A DNA stretch of 64,000 nucleotides from Methylobacterium tardum (GTDB lineage Bacteria; Pseudomonadota; Alphaproteobacteria; Rhizobiales; Beijerinckiaceae). Made by a program: the position numbers and the translations under genes. The notes under the pieces are model-generated. The model saw only the letters and a program-made list of their open reading frames with translations, was not told where the DNA came from and made no database searches. How positions within the stretch are numbered: position 1 is the first letter of the stretch; each line of letters starts with the position of its first letter. Location: assembly GCF_023546765.1 (NCBI RefSeq), contig NZ_CP097484.1, positions 4,000,001 to 4,064,000 on the forward strand. Reading direction: 5' to 3'. Positions 9,894 through 18,681 of this stretch are shown here, piece after piece.

Positions 9894-11059
9894 ATGCAGG
9901 GCCGCACGGTCGGATCGCCGAGGACCATCACCGGCAAGCAGGGCCATTTCGGCGCCGGCAGCGCCGACGTGATCGCCGCCCAGCCCATGCTGGGCCGCGC
10001 CCATGGCAGCCGCCCCGCGCTGTTCCGCTCGCTGTTGACCGTGTCGCTGATCGCCGGCGGCCTCAGCGCGGCTCTGATCGGTTCGGGTGTCGACCTCGGC
10101 AAGGTCGGCCTGTCCCCGGCGGTCTCGACCGCGGAGGCGGCGACCGAGCTGCCGATGCCGCGGCCGCGGATCCACACCGTGGCCCTGAACGACACGCTCG
10201 AGCAGACCCCGTTGCGCGCCGCAGCCAGCTTCGCGCCCGTGCACGATCTCGACACCGATATCGGCTCCAACACGGTGGACCGGGTCTCCTACGACTTCCT
10301 GCTTTCGGAGAGCTCGGGCGGCGACCCGAACGACATCCTCGAATTCGGGCCGATGAAGATCCGGCGCCACCTCGTGCAGACGATCGTGCGCGCCGCCCAG
10401 GCCGTTCAGACCGATCCGGTCCTGCTCATGGCGGTGGCCGACAAGGAGTCGAGCTTCGTCACGGCGGTCCAGGCCAAGACCTCCTCGGCCACCGGTCTCT
10501 ACCAGTTTATCGAGCGGACCTGGCTCGGCGTCGTGCGCGATTTCGGCGCCAAGTACGGGCTGGAGAAGGAGGCCGCGCTGATCGGATCGGACGCCAACGA
10601 TCGGCCGGTGATCACCGATCCGGCCGAGCGTGCGCGGGTTCTGGAAATGCGCCGCGATCCCTATCTCTCGGCCCTGATGGCCGGCGAGATGCTCAAGCGC
10701 GACGCGGCCCGCATCGCCCTGCGCATCGGGCGCGAACTGACGCTCGGCGAGGTCTACCTGCCCACTTCCTGGGACCGGACGACGCGGGCGAGTTCCTCGC
10801 CAACGTCGTGAACAAGCCGGCCGCGGCCGCCGCCGCGCTTCTCCCGGGGCCGGCCCGCGCCAACCGCTCGATCTTCTTCGCCGCCGGCCGCTTCGTCGGG
10901 CGCGGCCGTCACCGCAAGCCGCTGAGCCTGTCGGTGGCGCAAGTCCACGAGAAGTTCGAGGCGATGATGAGCACCCGCGGATCGCGCTACCAGAACGTCC
11001 GCGCCGTCTCGGGCATCATGGCCTACGCCGATGCCGAGGCCGGGACCGCGACGCAGTAA
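9894..11059 (+). CDS. Lytic transglycosylase (SLT domain), frameshifted
   Basis: The protein has an N-terminal transmembrane/signal-anchor segment (about 43-65), a linker, then an SLT lysozyme-like domain with the catalytic glutamate in ADKESSF and the ATGLYQFIERTW motif. It would cleave peptidoglycan glycan strands in the periplasm. The first frame ends at 10811 in an unrelated tail. Adding one G at 10760 (CTG-CCC to CTGG-CCC) restores AHFLGPDDAGEFLANV and carries the chain to 11059, 388 residues in all. The restored tail includes FFAAGRFVGRGR. The start at ATG 9894 is preferred over GTG 9873. Confidence 0.85.
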
Positions 11060-11160
11060 CGCCTCTGTGAGGCCGCGGCCCGTTTCGGGCGCCGGCGCGC
11101 AACCAGCGGCGGATTGCCGACTTTCCTCCCTGTGCGCCGCATGTCCGCCGGGCGCGAAGG

Positions 11161-11778
11161 ATGACTTCGGGGGAGTCCTTGAAAAAGCAAAAGACGAGCG
11201 CACCCCTACCGCTCACCGATACGCTGTCTCCGGGTATCCCGCTCGATCAGATCGGGCAGACACTCGCCTCGTTCTACGACGAGTTGGTCTCCGAAGGTGT
11301 ACCGGAGCACCTCGCCGCCCTGGTGCGCCGCGTCCGCCAGACGGAGCATATCACCACCGCGCAAGAGACCACGGGCCCGGCGCCGGCCCCCGCAAGCGAA
11401 GTGCCGCGTGTCGCCCTGGTCGTGGAGGACGATCCCGAGGTTCGCGCCTTGGCAGAAACCCTGCTCGAAGAGACCGAACTCGAGGTGGTGGGCTGCGACA
11501 GCGCCGAGGCGGCCCTGTCGGTCCTCCAGGCGCGGGGTGGGGACGTCGCCTTGGTCTTCGCCGATGTTCGGCTGGCCGGTGAGATGGACGGACTTCAACT
11601 CGCCCGAGCGGTGGCGACCCTGTGGCCGAGAGCCCGGCTGGTGGTCACGTCCGGACACGGCCTGGAACGTCCTGAGCTGCCATCCGAGGCGGTCTTCATC
11701 GCCAAGCCCTGGCGTGCGCTCGACGTGCTGGTCGAGGCCGAGCGCGCGGCCGCAGAGCCGGCGCCCCCGGTCCTTTGA
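11161..11778 (+). CDS. NepR-like domain fused to a response-regulator receiver
   Basis: Residues about 25-60 (IGQTLASFYDELVSEGVPEH) resemble NepR, the anti-sigma factor of the alphaproteobacterial general stress response. After an Ala/Pro linker, residues about 82-195 form a receiver domain with acidic pocket EDD, phospho-acceptor D135 in FADVRL, TSGH, and K182 in FIAKPW. In the standard system PhyR, a receiver with a sigma-like domain, sequesters separate NepR upon phosphorylation. A receiver joined directly to a NepR-like segment would be an unusual variant. The receiver call is firm and the NepR part is by motif only. No ecfG or phyR lies nearby. Confidence 0.8.
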   Translation: MTSGESLKKQKTSAPLPLTDTLSPGIPLDQIGQTLASFYDELVSEGVPEHLAALVRRVRQTEHITTAQETTGPAPAPASEVPRVALVVEDDPEVRALAETLLEETELEVVGCDSAEAALSVLQARGGDVALVFADVRLAGEMDGLQLARAVATLWPRARLVVTSGHGLERPELPSEAVFIAKPWRALDVLVEAERAAAEPAPPVL

Positions 11779-11959
11779 CGGACGAGGCGCACAGCCGAAA
11801 TCTGCTCGGCGACGTCGCGCTGTAGGTCCGGAATCGAGAAGCTAGCGCGGTATCCGGAGGCCTAGCCTATGGGCGCGGACCGTGCGCCACCCGCGGGCCT
11901 TCACCGCGATCGGCGCGGCCAAGGGACGACCGCGCAAGGGCGCTGGGCCCGGCCCTTGC

Positions 11960-12931
11960 ATGGCCGAAGACCGTATCGGTGCGAGCCCGGAGTCTGCGAA
12001 GGTGCCGATCCTCTCCGTCCGCCACCGAACGGTCTACCGGTATCGGCGTCCGGTCGCGTTCGGCGAGCACCGGATCATGTTTCGGCCCCGCGACAGCTAC
12101 GACCAGCGGCTGATCGAGGCGACCCTCGATGTAGATCCCGAGCCGTCCTCGCTCCGCTGGATGTTCGATGTCTTCGGGAATTGCGTGGCGGTGGCGGCCT
12201 TCGACACCCGCGCGGAGGCACTCACCTTCGACTGCGGCATCACCCTTGAGCACACGCCCGAGCACACGCCGATCTTTCCCCTCGCCCCGCACGCGACCCA
12301 TTATCCGTTCGGCTACGGCGCCGAGGACATGCCAGACCTGTCCCGCTCCATCGAGCGGCAATGGCCGGACCCGGGCCACGAGATCGATGCCTGGGCGCGC
12401 GGCTTCCTGCCGGCGGACGGACGGATCCCCACGCAGGAGCTGCTGGCTGCCATCACGCGCAGCGTGCGCGCGAATTTCACCTATCTCGCCCGCGCCGAGA
12501 AGGGCGTGCAGGATCCGCTCACTACGCTGCGCAGCAAGCGGGGCTCCTGCCGTGATTTCGCGGTCCTAATGATGGAGGGTGTGCGGGCGCTCGGCATGGC
12601 CGCACGGTTCGTGTCCGGCTACCTCTACAATCCCCGCAACGACCGGGCCCGCCACGTCGGCGGCGGCTCCACCCATGCATGGCTGCAGGTCTACCTGCCG
12701 GGCGCCGGATGGGTCGAGTTCGATCCGACCAACGGTATCGTCGGCAACCGCGACCTGATCCGCGTGGCAGTCGCCCGCGACCCGGCGCAGGCGGTCCCGC
12801 TGCACGGCTCCTTCTTCGGACTGGCGAGCGACGATCTCGGCATGCAGGTCGAGGTCGACGTGATCGAGGTGCCGGTCGACGCGGCAACGACACGCACATT
12901 TCAAGGTTCGCCGCTGCCTCTGGCGCGTTGA
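11960..12931 (+). CDS. Transglutaminase-like cysteine protease family protein
   Basis: This 323-residue protein has the bacterial transglutaminase N-terminal beta region (VRHRTVYRYRRPVAFGEHR) and a transglutaminase core. The catalytic triad is intact: C197 in GSCRDFA, H239 in STHAW and D255 in EFDPTNG. Such proteins are thought to be peptidases or amidases. ATG 11960 is chosen because similarity starts just after it, though the frame is open from 11882. A second, diverged transglutaminase-like gene follows, suggesting a pair acting together. No signal peptide is seen, so it is probably cytoplasmic. Confidence 0.9.
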   Translation: MAEDRIGASPESAKVPILSVRHRTVYRYRRPVAFGEHRIMFRPRDSYDQRLIEATLDVDPEPSSLRWMFDVFGNCVAVAAFDTRAEALTFDCGITLEHTPEHTPIFPLAPHATHYPFGYGAEDMPDLSRSIERQWPDPGHEIDAWARGFLPADGRIPTQELLAAITRSVRANFTYLARAEKGVQDPLTTLRSKRGSCRDFAVLMMEGVRALGMAARFVSGYLYNPRNDRARHVGGGSTHAWLQVYLPGAGWVEFDPTNGIVGNRDLIRVAVARDPAQAVPLHGSFFGLASDDLGMQVEVDVIEVPVDAATTRTFQGSPLPLAR

Positions 12932-12989
12932 GCCCCCGGACCCGGTACGAGCGTGCGTGGCGATCCCGCGCGAATGGCGAGACGACGAG

Positions 12990-13817
12990 ATGGCCGCGAT
13001 GAAGATCAGGACAGGTTTCGACATCGGCTTCACGCTGTCTCAGCCGACCCCGATGATCCTGATGCTGAGCGTCCATCCCAGCAGGCTGGCCGATCTCCTG
13101 AGCCCGCAGGCGATCGCCTTCGATCCGCCGCTCACGGCGCACGAATACCGGGATTCGTTCGACAACATCTGCCACCGCATCGTCGCACCGCCCGGGCAGT
13201 TGCTCATCTCGGCGGACTTCACCGTCCAGGACACTGGAGAGCCCGACCTCGTCGTGCCTGAGGCCCGGCAGATCCCAGTGCAGGACCTGCCCGATGACGT
13301 GATGGTCTACCTGCTGGGCTCGCGCTACTGCGATACCGACAAGCTCTCGCAGACGGCATGGTCTCTGTTCAGCGCCGCGCCGGAAGGCTGGGGGCGGGTT
13401 CAGGCGATCGTCGATTACACGCACGAGCGCATCCGCTTCGACTACCAGCGCGCCGACGCGACACGGACGGCGCATGATGGCTTCATGCAACGCGAGGGCG
13501 TGTGCCGCGACTTCGCGCATCTCGCGATCGCCTTCTGCCGCTGCATGAACATCCCGGCGCGCTACGCCACGGGCTATCTCGGCGATATCGGCGTGCCGAA
13601 GGATCCCGCCCCGATGGACTTCTCAGCCTGGTTCGAAGTCTATCTCGACGGTCCTGACGGCCCGCGCTGGTACACATTCGACGCGCGTCACAACCGGCCG
13701 CGGATCGGCCGCATCGTCATGGCCCGCGGACGGGACGCAACCGACTGCGCGATCGCCACGAATTTCGGCTTCGCCCATCTGGCGCGGTTCGACGTCCACA
13801 CCGACGAGGTGGCCTGA
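12990..13817 (+). CDS. Second transglutaminase-like protein with Ser at the catalytic His position
   Basis: The 275-residue protein belongs to a shorter transglutaminase-like group starting IRTGFDIGFTLSQPTPM. It keeps the nucleophile C172 in GVCRDFAHLA and the aspartate in YTFDARHN. Where the family normally has HAW the sequence reads FSAWFEVYL, so serine stands at the histidine position. Activity may be lost or changed, or the group may use another residue. It starts 58 bases after the first transglutaminase gene and is probably cotranscribed. ATG 12990 or 12999 both fit; the frame opens at GTG 12957. Confidence 0.85.
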   Translation: MAAMKIRTGFDIGFTLSQPTPMILMLSVHPSRLADLLSPQAIAFDPPLTAHEYRDSFDNICHRIVAPPGQLLISADFTVQDTGEPDLVVPEARQIPVQDLPDDVMVYLLGSRYCDTDKLSQTAWSLFSAAPEGWGRVQAIVDYTHERIRFDYQRADATRTAHDGFMQREGVCRDFAHLAIAFCRCMNIPARYATGYLGDIGVPKDPAPMDFSAWFEVYLDGPDGPRWYTFDARHNRPRIGRIVMARGRDATDCAIATNFGFAHLARFDVHTDEVA

Positions 13818-13947
13818 GCGGCCGCCCGTCGCACGGGTGAGCCCGCATACGTATTCCGCCGTCCATCAAAATGTCGGCGCGTGCGTGGAACTGCTTGGCT
13901 ATGCTCACGCTTGTAATGGCAAAGGTTATTGCACAGGCAGGCCATCC

Positions 13948-14595
13948 ATGAAGACCTCGCTCACCGCACTCGGCGCGCTCCTCGGCGTGGCTGTTCTTGC
14001 CGCGACACCGGCGCTCGCCGCTTCGTCGTACGATCCCTTCGGCACCGACAATGCCGACGAGTACTACTCGGACCAGGGACAGTATGGTTACCAGGGTACG
14101 TACGCGCCGGGCTACGGCCAGGGCGTGCAGGCCGCACCGCAGGCGCAGGTCCAGCCGATCCCCCGTGAGGTCGTGGCGTTCAACGCCCCCTATGCGCCGG
14201 GCACGATCGTGGTCTCCACCGCCGAGCGCCGCCTGTACTACGTGCTCGGCAACGGCGAGGCGCTCCGCTACGGCGTCGGCGTCGGCCGCCCGGGCTTCAG
14301 CTGGAGCGGCACCAACACCATCACCGCCAAGCGCGAGTGGCCGTCGTGGACGCCGCCGAAGGCCATGATCGCCCGTCGTCCCGATCTGCCGCGCTACATG
14401 GCCGGCGGCATTGAGAACCCACTCGGCGCTCGCGCCATGTATATCGGCCACACCGAATACCGCATCCACGGCTCCAACGAGCCGGACACGATCGGCCAGG
14501 CCGTGTCGTCGGGCTGCATCCGGATGACCAACGACGACGTGACCGATCTCTACGAGCGCGTGAAGGTCGGCGCCAAGGTCGTCGTGCTGAACTGA
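13948..14595 (+). CDS. L,D-transpeptidase (YkuD domain), periplasmic
   Basis: Of 215 residues, the first 25 form a signal peptide (LAVLAATPALAA type). A Tyr/Gln/Gly-rich linker precedes the YkuD domain (about 80-215), with the family motif HGSNEPDTIGQAVSSGCIRM supplying the catalytic His and Cys. The enzyme would make 3-3 peptidoglycan cross-links or anchor proteins to the wall; Hyphomicrobiales rely heavily on such links. The upstream 130 bases are modestly AT-rich and probably hold its promoter. Confidence 0.93.
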   Translation: MKTSLTALGALLGVAVLAATPALAASSYDPFGTDNADEYYSDQGQYGYQGTYAPGYGQGVQAAPQAQVQPIPREVVAFNAPYAPGTIVVSTAERRLYYVLGNGEALRYGVGVGRPGFSWSGTNTITAKREWPSWTPPKAMIARRPDLPRYMAGGIENPLGARAMYIGHTEYRIHGSNEPDTIGQAVSSGCIRMTNDDVTDLYERVKVGAKVVVLN

Positions 14596-14636
14596 TCGGA
14601 TCCCAACCGGGCCCCCATAGCCCGGCAGGAGGTACA

Positions 14637-14671
14637 GCGGCCGCGTCGTCCGGATCGGATGGCGCGGCCGC
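14637..14671. terminator. GC hairpin between convergent genes
   Basis: GCGGCCGCG at 14637-14645 pairs with CGCGGCCGC at 14663-14671 around a 17-base loop. It lies between the ends of the L,D-transpeptidase gene (+) and the hypothetical gene (-). No T run follows, so termination is inferred from position. Confidence 0.45.
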
Positions 14672-14688
14672 CTGCGTTCGCGCTCAGA

Positions 14689-15060
14689 TCACGGCACGAC
14701 CCGGCCCACGGCGGTCTGCGCCGGGCTGAAGGAGGCGATCGGCAGGTCGCAGAAGCAGCGCACGCCGAGGGGACGCGGCCCGGGCAGAGGACACGAGAAC
14801 GGCTTCGGTCCGGTGAGACCCTGCTGCACGGCATCGCAGTTGAAGCCGACCGGCGCGCGCTCCGCCCGGCGGGGCGGCCGGCGGTAGCCGCGCTCGTAGC
14901 CCGGATCCTCGTAGCCCGCAGGCGGCCCACCGTAGCCGGGGCCCTCGACATACTGGGCGCGGGCACCCGGCCCGGGCAGGACGGCCGCGAGCGCCAGCGC
15001 GGCGATCGTCAAACGGACAGGACCACGCAGGCCGGATCGGCCGGAGACAGTAAGGCGCAT
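14689..15060 (-). CDS. Hypothetical exported protein
   Basis: The 123-residue product starts at ATG 15060 with a basic n-region and a hydrophobic stretch (LTIAALALAAVLPGPGARA) typical of a signal peptide. The mature part is Gly/Pro/Tyr/Arg-rich, then carries four cysteines in a short C-terminal segment (FNCDAVQQG, FSCPLPG, VRCFCDLP), suggesting disulfides or a metal site. No named family is recognised. GAAGGG lies upstream of the start. It is convergent with the L,D-transpeptidase gene and downstream of the phasin. Confidence 0.68.
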   Translation of the reverse strand: MRLTVSGRSGLRGPVRLTIAALALAAVLPGPGARAQYVEGPGYGGPPAGYEDPGYERGYRRPPRRAERAPVGFNCDAVQQGLTGPKPFSCPLPGPRPLGVRCFCDLPIASFSPAQTAVGRVVP

Positions 15061-15136
15061 GCCTGAACCCTTCGCTCGACGCGGACCCATCGCGTCCGCC
15101 CGGCGGCTCTCGGCGGCAATACCGGCGAAAACGAGA

Positions 15137-15165
15137 CGGCCCGCCCCCGGGTCGGGAGCGGGCCG
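15137..15165 (-). terminator. Terminator downstream of the phasin gene
   Basis: CGGCCCGC pairs with GCGGGCCG. On the minus strand the hairpin is followed by GTCTCGTTTTC, including a T run, which fits a rho-independent terminator for the phasin transcript. Confidence 0.65.
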
Positions 15166-15189
15166 CGGCCCCGTTCGGTGACGGGAGGC

Positions 15190-15678
15190 TCAGTGCGTCG
15201 CGCGGTCGGCGGCGTCCTGGGCGTTCTGGGCGGTCTGCTTGGCCGCGTCCTGGCCCTGCTCCATGGCCTTGCGCGCCTCGTCGGCCCCCTGCTGCATGGC
15301 CGACTTCGCGCGCTCGGCCCCCTGCTGCATCGCGCTCTGGGCGAGGCCGCTGAACTCCTTGGCCTGCGCCTGGATGGCGGCGAACTGGCTGCGGACGAAC
15401 TCGGCCTGATGCTGCATGGCCTCCTGCATGTCCTTCGCCCGGACCAGCTTCTGCGCGAGGTCGAACGCGGCGTTCACGTTCTGCTCAGCGTATTCGAAGC
15501 CGCGCGACGAGGCGTCGAGAGCGTTGCTCCGCGCCAGCTCGGCCGAACCCTGCACCGTGTCGGCCGTGCGGCGGGCAGCACCGATGAAGCTGTCGAACGC
15601 CTTGCGGGCCTGCTCGACACTCTTCTCGGCGAAATCGCGCATTTCGGTCGGGACTTCGTAGTTCGGAGGGTTGCTCAT
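15190..15678 (-). CDS. Phasin family protein (PHA granule-associated)
   Basis: The 162-residue helical protein matches the phasin family: YEVPTEMRDFAEKSVEQARK at the start, a long amphipathic helix with TADTVQGSAE, and EYAEQNVNAAFDLAQKLVRA. Phasins coat polyhydroxyalkanoate granules. The last 45 residues are a degenerate repeat (SAMQQGAERAK, SAMQQGADEARK), probably an extended coiled coil. GAGGAGACG lies just upstream of ATG 15678. Confidence 0.92.
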   Translation of the reverse strand: MSNPPNYEVPTEMRDFAEKSVEQARKAFDSFIGAARRTADTVQGSAELARSNALDASSRGFEYAEQNVNAAFDLAQKLVRAKDMQEAMQHQAEFVRSQFAAIQAQAKEFSGLAQSAMQQGAERAKSAMQQGADEARKAMEQGQDAAKQTAQNAQDAADRATH

Positions 15679-15901
15679 CTTTCGTCTCCTCTCATTTTCG
15701 TCTGTGGATGGCGCTTTGTGCAGTGCAAAATAACCGATTCGCCACCATATGCCACCCGCGCCACCGGCGTTAAGGTTGACATGACGTAAACGTGTGACGG
15801 TCGCGCCGAGAATCCAGCGTCGCGGCGTGAAGGAGTTTACAATAGGGCTTCGATCGCGGGCGTTTCTCGGGCAAACGGGGTCGGGGAACAGGGACGGGCG
15901 T

Positions 15902-18397
15902 GTGAGTTCGAGGTCGCGGGCTTTGGAGACGACACTGATACCGACTGCCGGATCAGCCGAGCCTCAGCTCGCCGCCGCCTTCGCGGCCTGGCAGGGAATG
16001 CCGAACTTGGCCGCGGCGCTCAGCGCGCGGGATCCGGTTCATCTGGTGATCGATGCCGGGGCCGGGCGGATCGTGCACGCCTCCCCGAACGCCCTCCTCC
16101 TGGCGGACGCCCTCGGCGGCGCCAGCGTGGCAGGATTGATCCGGCAGATCGTGGCAACGGCGCCGACGGATACCGCGCCGCGCCTCGTCCGCCTGCGCCT
16201 CGATCCACGCCGGATCGCGCCCCCCGTGCTCTGCTGGCTGGCCCGCCACGATCAAGGGTCCAGCGACACCGTGATCCTGGTCGCCGCGACAGCGCCGGTT
16301 GCGGTGCCTCGGATCCGTTCGGCGCAGCCGGAGGCGGAACCGGCGCCGCAACGGCCGCCTGCCGTGGCGGCACCCGAGCTCGCGCTCCAGCGGGACGACC
16401 GCTTCCTATGGCGGATGGATGAATCGGGTACGCTGACCGCGCTCAACGGTCCTGACGTCTTGGCGGGCCTCGTCGGCCAAAAGTGGCAGGAGCTCGCCGC
16501 GGCCGGCCGCGTCACCGGTGCCGAGGGAATGCTCACGGCTCTGCACGAGCGGCGCACCTTCCGCGGCGAGGCAGCCGTCCTCGAGACCGCCGGCGGCCCT
16601 GTCCGGGTCGAGCTCTCGGGCGCACCGCTCGGGCGCGGCGATGCGGCGTTCTCGGGCTTCGGCGGATTCGGCCTGATCCGAGCCTTTCCTCAGCAAGCCT
16701 CAAGCTCAGCCCCGCAGGATACGGCTGCGGAGATCGCGAGGCCGGTCGAGGTCGCGCCGACCACACCGGTTCCGGCGCCTCCAGCCTCTGAGCCCGAGAT
16801 TGCGGACATCGCCGATCCGGCCCCCGTACCGGCTCCGCTGTCTACGGACGAGCATGCTGCGTTTCGCGAGATCGCCCGGGCGCTGGGCGCGCGTTACGCG
16901 GGCGATGAAGCGGAGCCCGATACGGAAGCTCGGAAGCCGGAAAGCGGCGCCGTCATGCCATTTCCCGGATCGCAGCCCGGCCTCGCGGAAACGCGCGACG
17001 CCGCGATCGCCCCGGTGCCCGGCACCGAGATTCTCACCGGCCTTCCCCTTCCGGCGCTCATCCATCGCGCCGACACGATCCTGGCGGCGAACGGCAGGTT
17101 CCTCGCGCTAACGGGATACACCGATCTGGCAGCCCTGGTGGCGACCGGTCTCGGCGCGCTGCTGCCGGGTTACGCGCAGGCGGAGGCGCCAACCGCACGC
17201 CGGACGGCGGTCACGACGGTCGAGGGAGGCACCCAGCCGGTCGAGGCGCTGAGCGGCGCCTGCGCGTGGGCCGGCGCGCCGGCGACCTGCCTGATCGTGC
17301 GGCCGCTTGAAGAAGCCGATGTGGCGGGCGCGCTCACGGCCGAGCGCCTGGCGCACGCAGCGCAGGCGGAGCGCACGGCGAGCGCCGAGGCGGCGCTCGA
17401 CGCACTCACGTCGGGGATCGTCACGCTCGACGGAGCGGGCCGCGTCGTCGCGGTCAACCGCGCGGCCGCCGCCATGCTCGGCTGCGATCCCCGCGAGGTG
17501 GTCGGAGGCAGCTTCGTGGCCCTGTTCGACCGGGACAGCGTGCTGGCCGTTGCCGATCTTCTGCGCGGCGGGTCCGAGGGGTCGCGTTCCGTCTCCCTCG
17601 CCGGCGCGACCCTGACCCTCGACATCAAAGCGATGCGGGACGATGGCCGTCGGGTCGCAATCCTGGACCCGGCGCCCGCTGCCTCGTCTCACGCTCCGCC
17701 TGCTCCGCCGGTCGCGGAGGATCGGGCCGCCGCGCGCGGCGCGAATCGGGGCGCGGCCCTGACCCGCCTGGATCAAGCGTTCCGCGAACCCCTGACCGGC
17801 ATGCTCGACCTCGCCGACGCGATGCTGAAGGAGCCGTTCGGTCCGCTCGGGGACTCCCGCTATCGCGGCTGCCTCGCGGAGATCAAGGCGTCCGGCGAGG
17901 CCATGCTGCAGCGGGTCGGCAAGCTTCTCGACCTCGCCGCTGTCGAGGCCGGATCCCTGCAGCTCGAGCCGCGTCCGCTCGACCTCAACGACGTCGCGGC
18001 CGGGTGCGTGGCGCGGCTCCAAGGCCAAGCCGCCCGCGGCCGCATCGTCGTGCGGACGAGCTTCTCCTCCGATCTGGAGGATCTGGAGGCCGACGAGCGC
18101 TCCGTCAGCCGCGCGGCCTCCCTGGTGATCGAGCACGCCATCCGGCGCTCGACCGCGGGAGGCCAGATCATCGTCTCCACCGGCGCCGCGGAGCGGACAG
18201 CCGTGGCCCTTCGGGTACGCGACACCGGCGCCGCGTCGGCAAGGACCGCGGATCTCGAAGGGGATGTCGAGGAAGGGCTCGCCCTGCCCCGCGCCCTCGT
18301 GGAGGCCAATGGCGGTCGCCTTCAGCTGTCGGCCCGACCCGAGGATGGCACGCTGGTAGAGATCATCATGCCGATCCGCCGGGCGGCGAATGGCTGA
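15902..18397 (+). CDS. Multi-PAS sensor kinase-like protein lacking the phospho-acceptor His (PdhS/DivL-type)
   Basis: The product is 831 residues from GTG 15902, which follows an AGGGACGGG purine stretch; the frame extends back to 15794. Several PAS-like modules are visible, including one with DRFLWRMDESGTLTALNG, one with PLPALIHRADTILAANGRF and one with IVTLDGAGRVVAVNRAAAAM. At the HisKA helix the text is DQAFREPL, so Q625 replaces the histidine of HELRTPL. The ATPase-like domain has EHAIRRS instead of the N-box NAIKFT but retains DTG. It is probably a pseudokinase, as DivL is in its line. The central module resembles PdhS-type cell-cycle kinases; that link is inference. Confidence 0.82.
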   Translation: MSSRSRALETTLIPTAGSAEPQLAAAFAAWQGMPNLAAALSARDPVHLVIDAGAGRIVHASPNALLLADALGGASVAGLIRQIVATAPTDTAPRLVRLRLDPRRIAPPVLCWLARHDQGSSDTVILVAATAPVAVPRIRSAQPEAEPAPQRPPAVAAPELALQRDDRFLWRMDESGTLTALNGPDVLAGLVGQKWQELAAAGRVTGAEGMLTALHERRTFRGEAAVLETAGGPVRVELSGAPLGRGDAAFSGFGGFGLIRAFPQQASSSAPQDTAAEIARPVEVAPTTPVPAPPASEPEIADIADPAPVPAPLSTDEHAAFREIARALGARYAGDEAEPDTEARKPESGAVMPFPGSQPGLAETRDAAIAPVPGTEILTGLPLPALIHRADTILAANGRFLALTGYTDLAALVATGLGALLPGYAQAEAPTARRTAVTTVEGGTQPVEALSGACAWAGAPATCLIVRPLEEADVAGALTAERLAHAAQAERTASAEAALDALTSGIVTLDGAGRVVAVNRAAAAMLGCDPREVVGGSFVALFDRDSVLAVADLLRGGSEGSRSVSLAGATLTLDIKAMRDDGRRVAILDPAPAASSHAPPAPPVAEDRAAARGANRGAALTRLDQAFREPLTGMLDLADAMLKEPFGPLGDSRYRGCLAEIKASGEAMLQRVGKLLDLAAVEAGSLQLEPRPLDLNDVAAGCVARLQGQAARGRIVVRTSFSSDLEDLEADERSVSRAASLVIEHAIRRSTAGGQIIVSTGAAERTAVALRVRDTGAASARTADLEGDVEEGLALPRALVEANGGRLQLSARPEDGTLVEIIMPIRRAANG

Positions 18398-18576
18398 GGC
18401 CGGGCACCGTGGAAGGTCATCGCTCCGAGTCCGCCGCCAAGCGTGGAAAACACGCGGCGGCCGATGGTATCACGACCCTTCAACTCGGCTTGACAGGGCA
18501 TCGTCCGAAGCTTCAATCAGCCCCTTACATTGCGCCCAATTTATTCAGCAAAACCGACGTCCGCGCGAGCGGAAAG

Positions 18577-18595
18577 ACGATGATATCGTCATCGT
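18577..18595. promoter_or_regulatory. Inverted repeat upstream of acs (possible operator)
   Basis: ACGATGA and TCATCGT form a perfect 7-N5-7 inverted repeat centred on TATCG, 87 bases before the acs start. The rest of the 285-base gap from 18398 to 18681 is AT-richer than its surroundings and holds no credible gene. The repeat could bind a regulator or fold in RNA; which is unknown. Confidence 0.4.
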
Positions 18596-18681
18596 AGGAT
18601 GTAGGCTACGTTACTTTGGAAGTCCTGGCTGCGCGGCACTCACCGCGATACGATCGGGCACCAAAACAGGGATGGAACGCC

